Below, piece by piece: positions 16,775 to 25,547 of a stretch of 64,000 bases of DNA (positions are counted from its first letter, which is position 1; every line of letters starts with the position of its first letter). The notes below the pieces were generated by a model, which was not told where the DNA came from, ran no database searches, and was given only the letters and a program-made list of their open reading frames with translations. Source of the DNA: an uncultured Collinsella sp. (GTDB taxonomy: Bacteria; Actinomycetota; Coriobacteriia; Coriobacteriales; Coriobacteriaceae); the NCBI GenBank assembly GCA_958427355.1, contig CAUACA010000007.1:1-64000 (forward strand). Reading direction: 5' to 3'. A program made the position numbers and the translations under genes.

Positions 16775-16954
16775 TTACTCGGTAACGATAACCTCGCGGT
16801 CCTTGTAGAAACCGCAGCTGGGGCACACGTGGTGCGGAAGCTTGACAGCGCCGCAACGGGGGCACGTGGACTGAGCCGCAGCCGAGATCTTCATGTTGGC
16901 GGAACGACGGGTGTGAGTGCGGATACGACCCTGCTTTTGTTTAGGTACGGGCAT
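16775..16954 (-). CDS. rpmF: 50S ribosomal protein L32
   Basis: A 59-residue L32 starting MPVPKQKQGRIRTHTRRSA, with a zinc-ribbon pair CPRCGAVKLPHHVC and CPSCGFY (CxxC...CxxC) and ending KDREVIVTE. AGGAAGG precedes the ATG. It lies between DUF177 and plsX, the conserved bacterial order. Confidence 0.96.
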   Translation of the reverse strand: MPVPKQKQGRIRTHTRRSANMKISAAAQSTCPRCGAVKLPHHVCPSCGFYKDREVIVTE

Positions 16955-17018
16955 AGTGACCTTCCTTATGAACTATCCAGTGTGGCGATTACGCGCAAGT
17001 AGCGATACTACCACAGTT

Positions 17019-17573
17019 TTACTCATCGAGCTTGAGATTCTTCAATGCTGCAAATGGATTTTCCGTGGCAGCGGCCCATTCTGCCTCTGCCTGGGCGGCG
17101 CAATCGCATTGCTCGACGTTGAGATTGCAACCGCAGGTGGGGCACAGACCACGGCAATCGGGCTTGCAGAGCACCACAAACGGCGTGTCCATAACGACCG
17201 CGTCATTGATGGGCTCACCCAGATCGACGATGCGGTCCTCACCCAGGAGCTCGTAGCCGTCCTCGTAGGCCTCGGGATCCTCGGGCTCCTCAAAGAGGTA
17301 GAACTCCTCGATCTCTCCGGCGATATCAAACGAGGCGGGCTCCAGGCAACGGTCGCACTCACCGGTGGCGTGCGCGCGGACCATGCCCGTGAGCAAGACA
17401 CCGGTACCGGCATTGGTAAAGACAACGTCGTAGTCGATGCCGTCCTGTAGCTGGTACACCTTCTCGCCCACCGTGTAGGTGGCGACATCGACCTTACCGG
17501 TCAGCGGAAACGAATCTCCAGGAAACTCGAGCTGCTCGGAAAGATCGACGGTAACGCTCGGGAACTCAGCCAT
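17019..17573 (-). CDS. DUF177 (YceD) family protein
   Basis: A 184-residue YceD/DUF177 protein, the usual partner upstream of rpmF; the family is linked to 23S rRNA or ribosome maturation in some bacteria and plants. It has the conserved Cys-rich segments ATGECDRCLEP (about residue 68) and LCKPDCRGLCPTCGCNLN (about 135), likely a zinc site. The ATG at 17573 overlaps the preceding gene's TAA by one base; there is no separate promoter. Confidence 0.9.
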   Translation of the reverse strand: MAEFPSVTVDLSEQLEFPGDSFPLTGKVDVATYTVGEKVYQLQDGIDYDVVFTNAGTGVLLTGMVRAHATGECDRCLEPASFDIAGEIEEFYLFEEPEDPEAYEDGYELLGEDRIVDLGEPINDAVVMDTPFVVLCKPDCRGLCPTCGCNLNVEQCDCAAQAEAEWAAATENPFAALKNLKLDE

Positions 17574-18070
17574 TACCACTGACCATTCTGCTGGGCGGCA
17601 CCCTCGTTGAGCTGCTGACGGCAACGGGTAACGGTGCCGGTCAGGCTCTTGAGGTTCTCCTCCAGGTGCGTAAAGACCTGCTCAGCGTAGTCCTCGGCAG
17701 CATAACGCGTCTCGCGCTCGTACTGCTGGGCACGATCGCGGATGTCGTCGGCCTGCTGCTGCGCAAGGCGGACGATCTCCTGCTCACCGGCAATGGTGAG
17801 GGCCTGCTGCTGAGCGTCGGCGATGATGGAATCGGCCTGAGCGGCGGCGGAAGCCATAAGCTCCTCGCGCTCCTTAAGGATACGGCGGGACTTCTGCCAC
17901 TCCTCGGGATAGCTCATGCGGATCTCGTCGAGGATGTTGAAGAACACGTCGGCGTCGATGACCTTGAACTGAGCGTTCTTGCCGAAAGGCGGCTTGGCTT
18001 CCTCGATCAGCCCTTCGAGCTCATCGACCAAGCTGACGATCCTATCGCCAGGAAAATTCTCGCCCGGCAT
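17573..18070 (-). CDS. DivIVA/SepIVA-like coiled-coil protein
   Basis: A 165-residue, mostly coiled-coil cytosolic protein rich in Gln, Ala and Glu (AAQADSIIADAQQQALTIAG, EIVRLAQQQADDIRDRAQQY). Sequence databases often label such proteins as ATP synthase b-like. The position coaD - this gene - DUF177 matches that of mycobacterial SepIVA, a DivIVA-domain septum factor, so a role in cell-wall growth or division is inferred. ATG 18070 has AAAGGAG seven bases upstream; the frame extends further but without a site. Confidence 0.7.
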   Translation of the reverse strand: MPGENFPGDRIVSLVDELEGLIEEAKPPFGKNAQFKVIDADVFFNILDEIRMSYPEEWQKSRRILKEREELMASAAAQADSIIADAQQQALTIAGEQEIVRLAQQQADDIRDRAQQYERETRYAAEDYAEQVFTHLEENLKSLTGTVTRCRQQLNEGAAQQNGQW

Positions 18071-18138
18071 CCGGTCTCCTTTCATAGGTAACATATCATC
18101 GTGCTAGTTTACCACATGCCACCAGGCAATAAGAAACG

Positions 18139-18636
18139 TCACGAAAAGCGATGTTTGAGCGCTTCGACCACGTTGGACGGGACAAACGTCGATACATCGC
18201 TGCCGAGCGAGGCAATCTGGCGAACGACCGAGCTCGAGATATAGCCGTACTGCGGCGCACTCATGACAAAGATGGACTCCAGCTCGCTATCCAGGCGATA
18301 GTTAAGGTCGGCCTGCTGCAGCTCATACTCAAAGTCGGTCATGGCGCGCAGGCCCTTGACCACGGCACCCGCCCCCTGCTCACGTGCGAAGTCGACCAGC
18401 AGGCCAGTGAAGGGCAGGACCTCGACGCCGTCGATATCACCGAGCGCCTCGCGGGCCAGCGCCACGCGCTCATCGAGCATAAACGTGGTGCCCACACCGT
18501 TTTTACCCTGCGACTCGGCAACAGCGACGATCACGCTGGGAAAGATGCGGCGGGCGCGGCGGATCACATCGATATGGCCAAACGTGATGGGATCGAAGGT
18601 GCCCGGGACGATCACGCGGTTAATGGTGTCATTCAT
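18139..18636 (-). CDS. coaD: pantetheine-phosphate adenylyltransferase
   Basis: A 165-residue nucleotidyltransferase that joins ATP and 4'-phosphopantetheine, the penultimate step of CoA synthesis. It shows PGTFDPITFGHIDVIRRA (T/HxGH nucleotide motif), VKGLRAMTDFEYELQQADLN and GYISSSVVRQIASLG (ISSS). The ATG at 18636 has AGGAGG upstream and overlaps the rsmD stop by eight bases, so the pair is coupled. Confidence 0.97.
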   Translation of the reverse strand: MNDTINRVIVPGTFDPITFGHIDVIRRARRIFPSVIVAVAESQGKNGVGTTFMLDERVALAREALGDIDGVEVLPFTGLLVDFAREQGAGAVVKGLRAMTDFEYELQQADLNYRLDSELESIFVMSAPQYGYISSSVVRQIASLGSDVSTFVPSNVVEALKHRFS

Positions 18637-19285
18637 GGGCGTCCTCCTGAAACGTCGTGGCATCGTTGTTGTCGGCATCGGTGACGGCACTATCGCCCTC
18701 ACCGTCGTCATCGCCGACCCAACGGAGCAGGTCGACCGAGGTAATGCCGTAGCGCTTCTCACGTTCAGTCTCAAAGCCTGCCGGATGCGCGCCCGCATCG
18801 GCGGCGGCATGCTCAAACAGGGCAAAAGCGCCAGGTGCAAGCAGACCCTGCTGAGCCAGGTTCTGCAGCAGTTCCTCGACCGGCTCGGCACCAAAAGCAT
18901 AGGGCGGGTCGAGCAGGACTAGATCAAAGGGGCCGCCCGGCACACGACCGCGCGAGGCACTCGCCAGCATATCGCCCGTGACCACACGCCAACGCGCACG
19001 GTCACGGCAGAGCGACTCGATATTCTTGGTAATGAGCCGCGCAGCGTTGCGATCGATCTCAAACGTCGTGAGCGAGCGGGCCCCACGAGAGAGCATCTCT
19101 AACCCTAAGGCACCGGAGCCGCCAAAGGCGTCCAGCACACGAACCTCGTCCAAATCGAAATCGAATGCCGACATGACCATAGATGCGCACGCCTCGCGCA
19201 CGCGATCAGTCGTGGGGCGGGTGACATCGCGACCACGGGGCTCCTCGATCTTACGACCGCGCCATTCGCCGCCGATGATTCTCAT
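18629..19285 (-). CDS. rsmD: 16S rRNA (guanine966-N2)-methyltransferase RsmD
   Basis: A 218-residue Rossmann methyltransferase that methylates G966 of 16S rRNA. It starts MRIIGGEWRGRKIEEP, has the SAM-binding VLDAFGGSGALGLEMLSRGA and catalytic DLVLLDPPYAF. An acidic tail of about 30 residues (GDDDGEGDSAVTDADNND) follows the normal fold. ATGA overlap with recG; overlap with coaD downstream. Confidence 0.95.
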   Translation of the reverse strand: MRIIGGEWRGRKIEEPRGRDVTRPTTDRVREACASMVMSAFDFDLDEVRVLDAFGGSGALGLEMLSRGARSLTTFEIDRNAARLITKNIESLCRDRARWRVVTGDMLASASRGRVPGGPFDLVLLDPPYAFGAEPVEELLQNLAQQGLLAPGAFALFEHAAADAGAHPAGFETEREKRYGITSVDLLRWVGDDDGEGDSAVTDADNNDATTFQEDAHE

Positions 19286-21459
19286 CCTCCGCTGACCTCC
19301 TTAAAGATATGTCGATAACGCATGGCGACCGCGTCGCGCAAGGGACGCGTCGCCACAGAGTCAAGGTTGCAAGCATAACGCAAGAGCTCGACCGCGTCCA
19401 AATGGGCCCACTCGATCAGCTCCTCGTCGGCATCCAGGTCGACAAAGCGCAGGGTCACACCACCATGCTGGCGATAACCCAGGATCTCGCCTTCATGGCG
19501 CAGGCGCAGGTCCATCTGGGCGAGCGTAAAGCCGTCCGAGGTCTTTTCGAGCGACTGGAGACGGTCTTGTGCCGCCGATGCGCCGCCGTTGCCCTTGGAG
19601 TGCGTCATGACCAGGCACGTGCCCGACACGCTGCCACGGCCCACGCGACCGCGCAGCTGGTGCAGGGCAGCCAAACCAAAGCGCTCGCCGTTCTCGATGA
19701 CCATGACGGTGGCGTTGGGCACGTCGACGCCCACCTCGACCACCGTAGTCGAGACGAGCACGTCAATCTCGCCACGCTTAAAGGCATCGATAACCTGGTC
19801 CTTCTCCCCCGCTGGCATACGGCCGTGAAGGCGCTCGATGGCAAGCCCCGGCAACGCCAGGCGCAGGCGGTCGAGCTCGGTTGCCGTATCGTGCAGTGGC
19901 ACGGGGACGGTTACGCGGCCCTCGTCGTCGCGGGCAATACCGGGCACGTCTTCCAGCTCATCGGCCGAGTCACTCGGCTCCACGAGCGGACAAATCACGT
20001 AGGCCTGCTGACCCTTTTCATGCGCCTCGCGGATGGCGCCATAGGCGAGGTCGCGGCTCGACTCGGTGAGCACGCGTGTCGACACGCCAGCGCCAGGGAC
20101 GGGCCGATGGCGGATGATGCTCGTATCCAGATCGCCGTAGACCGAAAGCGCCAGCGTACGCGGGATCGGTGTCGCCGTCATAACGAGCAGATCGGCACCG
20201 GGGCCCTTCGCGCGCAGGGCGTTGCGTTGGCCGACGCCAAACCGGTGCTGTTCATCGATGACCACGAGCGACAGATGCTTGAACGCAACGTTATCCGAAA
20301 GAACCGCGTGGGTGCCAAAGAGCACGTCAAGCTCGCCCGATTCCAGCTGTACATGGATGCGCTCGCGCTCTGCGGCCGGCGTGGCACCCGTCAGAAGTGC
20401 CCAGGACATGCCGGCCTGGGAGAGCAGAGGGCCGGTCTTATCGGCATATTGGCGCGCCAGCACGCCCGTGGGCGCCATAACGCAGGCCTGGGTGTCGCTA
20501 TCGGCAGCCACAGCCAGCGCGCAGGCGGCAACGGCCGTCTTGCCGGTACCGACATCACCCAACAGCAGGCGGTTCATCACACGCCCGCCATCGCACATAT
20601 CGCGCAGGATATCCTGGAACGCGGCCTCCTGCTCGTCGCTCAGCGAAAACGGCAGGGCTTGCTTGAGCGCGGCCAGGTGCTCGCCCACGGTGTGGGCATA
20701 GGGAACCACATCGACCAGGCCGCCGTCGTTGCGCAGGCGCAGCGCCAGCTGCAGGTAGAGGCACTCCTCGTAGGCCAGGCGACGACGTGCGATGTCGCGC
20801 TCTGCCATACTCGATGGAAAATGAATTGAGCGCAGCGCGCGGGCATTGCTCATCAGGCGACGCTTAACGCGCAGCGGTGCCGGAATGGGATCAAAGGGAT
20901 TGCCGACGACCTCGATCGCGCCGCTTACGATGCGGCGCATCCACGCCTGGCTCACGCCGTCACTCACGTAATGGACCGGCAGGATGGTGCCCGCAGCACG
21001 CCCGTCATCGAGCTTTTCAAAGTGCGGCGAGGCCATCTGCTTAAAGCCGTAGGCAAACTCGACCTTGCCCATCACGGCCAGGCGGTCGCCCTGTTTAAGC
21101 TGCTGGGCAATCCAGGGCTGGCGGAAAAAGGCGACCTGCAACACGCCCGTCTCATCCACCAGCGAGACCTCGGTCACCTGCATGCGAGGACGCGGCTGCT
21201 TTTGGACGATACGGTCGACCGTGGCGACAATCGTGCAAACGGTACCGATGGGAGCCATCTCGATGGACCAGGAGCGCGTAAAGTCGAGATATCGATGAGG
21301 GATATGGAGAAGGAGGTCCCCCACCGTCCGAATTCCCAGACGGCGAAGGGCCTCCTCACGTTTACCCGAAACATATTTGAGTCGCGCGATATCCTCGTCG
21401 AGCGCATTGCTCTGGGCAAAGCGCTCCGAGACGCGCGGCACGGAGCACAGCTCGGACAT
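19282..21459 (-). CDS. recG: ATP-dependent DNA helicase RecG
   Basis: A 725-residue superfamily-2 helicase that remodels stalled forks and Holliday junctions. It has the N-terminal wedge (OB) domain (about 80-190), Walker A LLLGDVGTGKTAVAACALA, VVIDEQHRFGVGQR, TATPIPRTLALSVYGDLD and LLQLRGRVGRG-type motif VI (HQLRGRVGRGSVSGTC). Length is normal. It lies ten bases after fakA, with a weak ribosome site. Confidence 0.96.
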   Translation of the reverse strand: MSELCSVPRVSERFAQSNALDEDIARLKYVSGKREEALRRLGIRTVGDLLLHIPHRYLDFTRSWSIEMAPIGTVCTIVATVDRIVQKQPRPRMQVTEVSLVDETGVLQVAFFRQPWIAQQLKQGDRLAVMGKVEFAYGFKQMASPHFEKLDDGRAAGTILPVHYVSDGVSQAWMRRIVSGAIEVVGNPFDPIPAPLRVKRRLMSNARALRSIHFPSSMAERDIARRRLAYEECLYLQLALRLRNDGGLVDVVPYAHTVGEHLAALKQALPFSLSDEQEAAFQDILRDMCDGGRVMNRLLLGDVGTGKTAVAACALAVAADSDTQACVMAPTGVLARQYADKTGPLLSQAGMSWALLTGATPAAERERIHVQLESGELDVLFGTHAVLSDNVAFKHLSLVVIDEQHRFGVGQRNALRAKGPGADLLVMTATPIPRTLALSVYGDLDTSIIRHRPVPGAGVSTRVLTESSRDLAYGAIREAHEKGQQAYVICPLVEPSDSADELEDVPGIARDDEGRVTVPVPLHDTATELDRLRLALPGLAIERLHGRMPAGEKDQVIDAFKRGEIDVLVSTTVVEVGVDVPNATVMVIENGERFGLAALHQLRGRVGRGSVSGTCLVMTHSKGNGGASAAQDRLQSLEKTSDGFTLAQMDLRLRHEGEILGYRQHGGVTLRFVDLDADEELIEWAHLDAVELLRYACNLDSVATRPLRDAVAMRYRHIFKEVSGG

Positions 21460-21469
21460 GGGCAGTTGC

Positions 21470-23131
21470 CTACTCGATCGAGAAGATCACGGGATAGAGC
21501 GGCTGCTCGCCACGATGGGCGTCGATCTCCAAGTCGGGCTGAGCCTCCTCGATAGCGTCGACGATCTCCTGGAAGGCCTCATCGGACAGCTCCTCGCCGG
21601 CCAGAATCGTCAGCGCGTCGCCCTCCTCTTCCTCCTGCATGCGGTTGATGCAGTCGAGCGTGACCTGCTTCACGTCGGAGCCGACCACGTCGATGGAGCC
21701 GGCGATGATACCCATGACGTCACCGGAGTGAATCGGAGAACCGTCAGAGGCACTGGAGTCGCGCACGGCGCGGGTGACCTCGCCATCGCGGACCTCGCTG
21801 ATGGCGTCGACCATGGCGGCGACGGCATCCTCGAGCTCGGAATCGGGCAGGACTGCGAACAGCGCGGAGAAGGCCTGCGGGACGGTCTTGGTGGGAACGA
21901 CGGCGACCTTCTTGTCGGTGGAGGCTGAGGCAGCAGCCTCAGCAGCCATGCGGATGTTGCCGTTGTTGGGCAAGATGATGACCGAGGTCGCGTTGACCTG
22001 GTCCACCGCGCCCAGCAGGTCGGCGGTCGAGGGATTCATAGTCTGGCCACCGGAGACGACCACGTCGACGCCAAGGGACTTGAGGATGTCGGCCTCGCCG
22101 GAACCGGCGGCAACGGCGACAAAGCCCAGCGCCTTGGCGGGCTCGGCGGCCTTTTCCTGATCCTCGTGGATCTTAGCGGTACGGTCGTGGGCCTCCATCT
22201 CCATGTTGTGGATAAAGACCTCATAGATCTGACCGAGCTGCAGCATGTGCTCGAGCACCAGGTTGGGGGTATTGGAGTGCACATGGATCTTGTAGTCGGG
22301 ATAGGCGCCCACGAGCAGCTCACAGTCGCCCATGGAGCCTAGGAACTTAAGGCATTCGTCCTCGTCAAACGGGGCGTCGGCCTTAAAGAGAAACTCGTTG
22401 CAGTAGCGGAACTCCGAGCCCTCCCAGTCGTCGTTAGCCTCGATCTCAACGCGGCCAAGAGCGGCATCGCGGGCAGAGCCGGCGGAGTCAAACGTAGCGG
22501 AGAAATCCTCGACAACGGTGCTGCGACCAAGCGCGGCGGCAACAAAGTTCTCCAGGAAGATGGCAAAGCCGAAGGCGCCTGAGTCGACCACGCCGTTCTC
22601 TTTGAGGACGGGCAGCAAGTCGGGCGTGCGGGCGACGGACTGGTACGCCTCGACGACGATAGCATCGAGCGCATCCTCGGCCGAGAACTTCTTCTTCTCG
22701 CACTCATCGGCCTTGGTCGAGACATCGCGCAGGACCGTGAGGATCGTGCCCTCGATGGGCTTGCGGACAGCCTGGAAGGCGACCTTGACGGCACGACGGA
22801 AGGCGAAGGCAATGTTGGCGGACGTAATAGGCTCGTCGGCAGAGACAAGGCCCTCGGCCACGCCGCGAAGAATCTGCGAGGTAATAACGCCGGAGTTACC
22901 GCGAGCGCCCATGAGAGAGCCGTGGGTGATGGCACCGGCGATGGCCTCCATATCGGCATCGGCGGGAAGGGCAGAGAGCTCCTTGGTCACCGAGGCGAGC
23001 GTGAGCGACATGTTGGTGCCGGTATCGCCATCGGGTACGGGGAAGACGTTGAGCTTATTGATCTCCTCGGCCTTGTCGGAAACGGCAGCCGCAGCGATCG
23101 GAAAACAGGTGCGAATGGTCTTTGCAATCAT
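21470..23131 (-). CDS. fakA: DAK2 domain fatty acid kinase FakA-like
   Basis: A 553-residue FakA-type kinase that, with a FakB acyl-binding partner (not here), phosphorylates exogenous fatty acids for entry through PlsX/PlsY. The N-terminal DAK2 domain has KLNVFPVPDGDTGTNM and HGSLMGARGNSGVI; a middle domain and a C-terminal degV-like domain (GVDVVVSGGQTMNPSTADLL) follow. It sits between asp23 and recG, the usual Gram-positive order, and is in the same operon as plsX and acpP, which fits lipid recycling. Confidence 0.92.
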   Translation of the reverse strand: MIAKTIRTCFPIAAAAVSDKAEEINKLNVFPVPDGDTGTNMSLTLASVTKELSALPADADMEAIAGAITHGSLMGARGNSGVITSQILRGVAEGLVSADEPITSANIAFAFRRAVKVAFQAVRKPIEGTILTVLRDVSTKADECEKKKFSAEDALDAIVVEAYQSVARTPDLLPVLKENGVVDSGAFGFAIFLENFVAAALGRSTVVEDFSATFDSAGSARDAALGRVEIEANDDWEGSEFRYCNEFLFKADAPFDEDECLKFLGSMGDCELLVGAYPDYKIHVHSNTPNLVLEHMLQLGQIYEVFIHNMEMEAHDRTAKIHEDQEKAAEPAKALGFVAVAAGSGEADILKSLGVDVVVSGGQTMNPSTADLLGAVDQVNATSVIILPNNGNIRMAAEAAASASTDKKVAVVPTKTVPQAFSALFAVLPDSELEDAVAAMVDAISEVRDGEVTRAVRDSSASDGSPIHSGDVMGIIAGSIDVVGSDVKQVTLDCINRMQEEEEGDALTILAGEELSDEAFQEIVDAIEEAQPDLEIDAHRGEQPLYPVIFSIE

Positions 23132-23158
23132 GGGTATTTGAATCTCCGTTTTCGGATG

Positions 23159-23515
23159 CTAGTTCAGACGGCTCTTGAGCGCGTCGATATGGATGCCGAT
23201 CTTAAGGCTGGCGGGATCGATCTGGGCGATCTCCTGCAGAGTGAAGGCAACGGAGCTCGAAAGATTGTGGCAGACGGACTTCATGTTGACGCCGTTCTCG
23301 AGCACGACGTGAAGATCGACCGTAAGGCCGTTCTCGTCGGCGGAGACAAGCACGCCCTTGCGGAGGCGCTGACCGGCAAGCAGGCGCACGCTCTCGGCGC
23401 CCTGGAGCTGCTCAGCCATACCGACAACGCCATAGCACGTCATCGCGGCATAACCGGCAATATCGGCAATAACGTCGTTCGAGACGCTCAGGCTGCCGTT
23501 AATGGTCTCAGACAC
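23159..23515 (-). CDS. Asp23/Gls24 family envelope stress protein
   Basis: A 118-residue Asp23/YloU-type protein, normally paired with the DAK2 kinase. It shows the family blocks IAGYAAMTCYGVVGMAE and VDLHVVLENGVNMKSVCHNL. Related proteins sit at the membrane and affect envelope stress. The start is the GTG at 23515 with AAAGGAG seven bases upstream. It heads the long minus-strand run down to ffh. Confidence 0.9.
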   Translation of the reverse strand: MSETINGSLSVSNDVIADIAGYAAMTCYGVVGMAEQLQGAESVRLLAGQRLRKGVLVSADENGLTVDLHVVLENGVNMKSVCHNLSSSVAFTLQEIAQIDPASLKIGIHIDALKSRLN

Positions 23516-23671
23516 AAGAATCTCCTTTTCTTGGTGCTCGCGGCACCATGTCGTGGGAGCAATCATTGCAATATTCTACAACGACCGCGCCGTGTTGAGG
23601 TGGCGGGCCTCGGGATTACATCCTCGACACGAAATGTTGATATGGTAACGTTCGCGAACGGCGATCGCGGC

Positions 23672-23704
23672 ATGAAAAAACCCGCCGCATAAGCGACGGG
23701 TTTT
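23672..23704 (-). terminator. terminator of the tRNA-Asn pair
   Basis: AAAACCCG..GC and GC.ACGGGTTTT arms (23676-23704) with a minus-strand T run lie seven bases after the 3' end of the proximal tRNA gene. A perfect 12-bp palindrome CGTTCGCGAACG (23649-23660) lies just beyond it. Confidence 0.8.
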
Positions 23705-23710
23705 ACAACC

Positions 23711-23785
23711 TGGCTCCCCGGGTAGGACTCGAACCTACAACAGCGCGGTTAACAGCCGCGTGCTCTACCATTGAGCTACCGAGGA
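23711..23785 (-). tRNA. tRNA-Asn (GTT), copy 2
   Basis: A 75-nt cloverleaf on the minus strand starting TCCTCGGTAGCTCAATGG, anticodon GTT in CTGTTAA, TTCGAGT T-loop and encoded CCA end. It is identical to the copy at 23819-23893, separated by 33 bases. Confidence 0.97.
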
Positions 23786-23818
23786 ATTTAAAGCCCAACG
23801 GAAAGGGCTGGAAAATTC

Positions 23819-23893
23819 TGGCTCCCCGGGTAGGACTCGAACCTACAACAGCGCGGTTAACAGCCGCGTGCTCTACCATTGAGCTACCGAGGA
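23819..23893 (-). tRNA. tRNA-Asn (GTT), copy 1
   Basis: Identical 75-nt tRNA-Asn with encoded CCA, anticodon GTT, immediately downstream of a good promoter. The tandem pair is transcribed as one unit ending at 23672. Confidence 0.97.
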
Positions 23894-23923
23894 ATAGGTG
23901 CGTGCTCTCAAGCAACGAAGTTT

Positions 23924-23951
23924 ATTATACGGACGAATCAGCTCAGGGCAA
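23924..23951 (-). promoter_or_regulatory. promoter of the tRNA-Asn pair
   Basis: On the minus strand TTGCCC (23946-23951), 16-base spacer, TATAAT (23924-23929), about 30 bases before the first tRNA. Confidence 0.75.
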
Positions 23952-23981
23952 GAACTTTTTTAAGAAATTTTCCGACCCAGT

Positions 23982-24029
23982 CATTGGGGACGTTCTTAAA
24001 CGACCAGTCATTCAAGAACGTCCCCAATG
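23982..24029. repeat. long inverted repeat with GGGGACG arms (copy 2)
   Basis: CATTGGGGACGTTCTT (23982-23997) pairs perfectly with 24014-24029 around a 16-base loop. It lies between the rpoD terminator and the tRNA promoter. Its arms share GGGGACG with the elements at 3608-3696 and 41571-41648. Confidence 0.8.
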
Positions 24030-24037
24030 TCTACATG

Positions 24038-24070
24038 AAAGCGCCCCCAAGCGGATGTGCTTGAGGGCGC
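24038..24070 (-). terminator. terminator of rpoD
   Basis: GCGCCCTCAAG pairs with CTTGGGGGCGC (24041-24070) and is followed on the minus strand by TTTC, 12 bases after the rpoD stop. Confidence 0.75.
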
Positions 24071-24081
24071 CTCTTGCTTGA

Positions 24082-25437
<1,356 letters not shown>

Positions 25438-25547
25438 AGATTCTCCCTTCATAGTCCACAGGACTCAATACTTTAGCACACACATTAACGTCTATACCCA
25501 AAAAGAAGACTGGATATAGGCGAGAATACGCTGGTTGACCACAACAT

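Noticed and set aside
23649..23660. LexA box at the CGTTCGCGAACG palindrome
   Set aside because: The half-sites are in the wrong order (GTTC...GAAC in place of GAAC...GTTC) and no SOS gene is adjacent.
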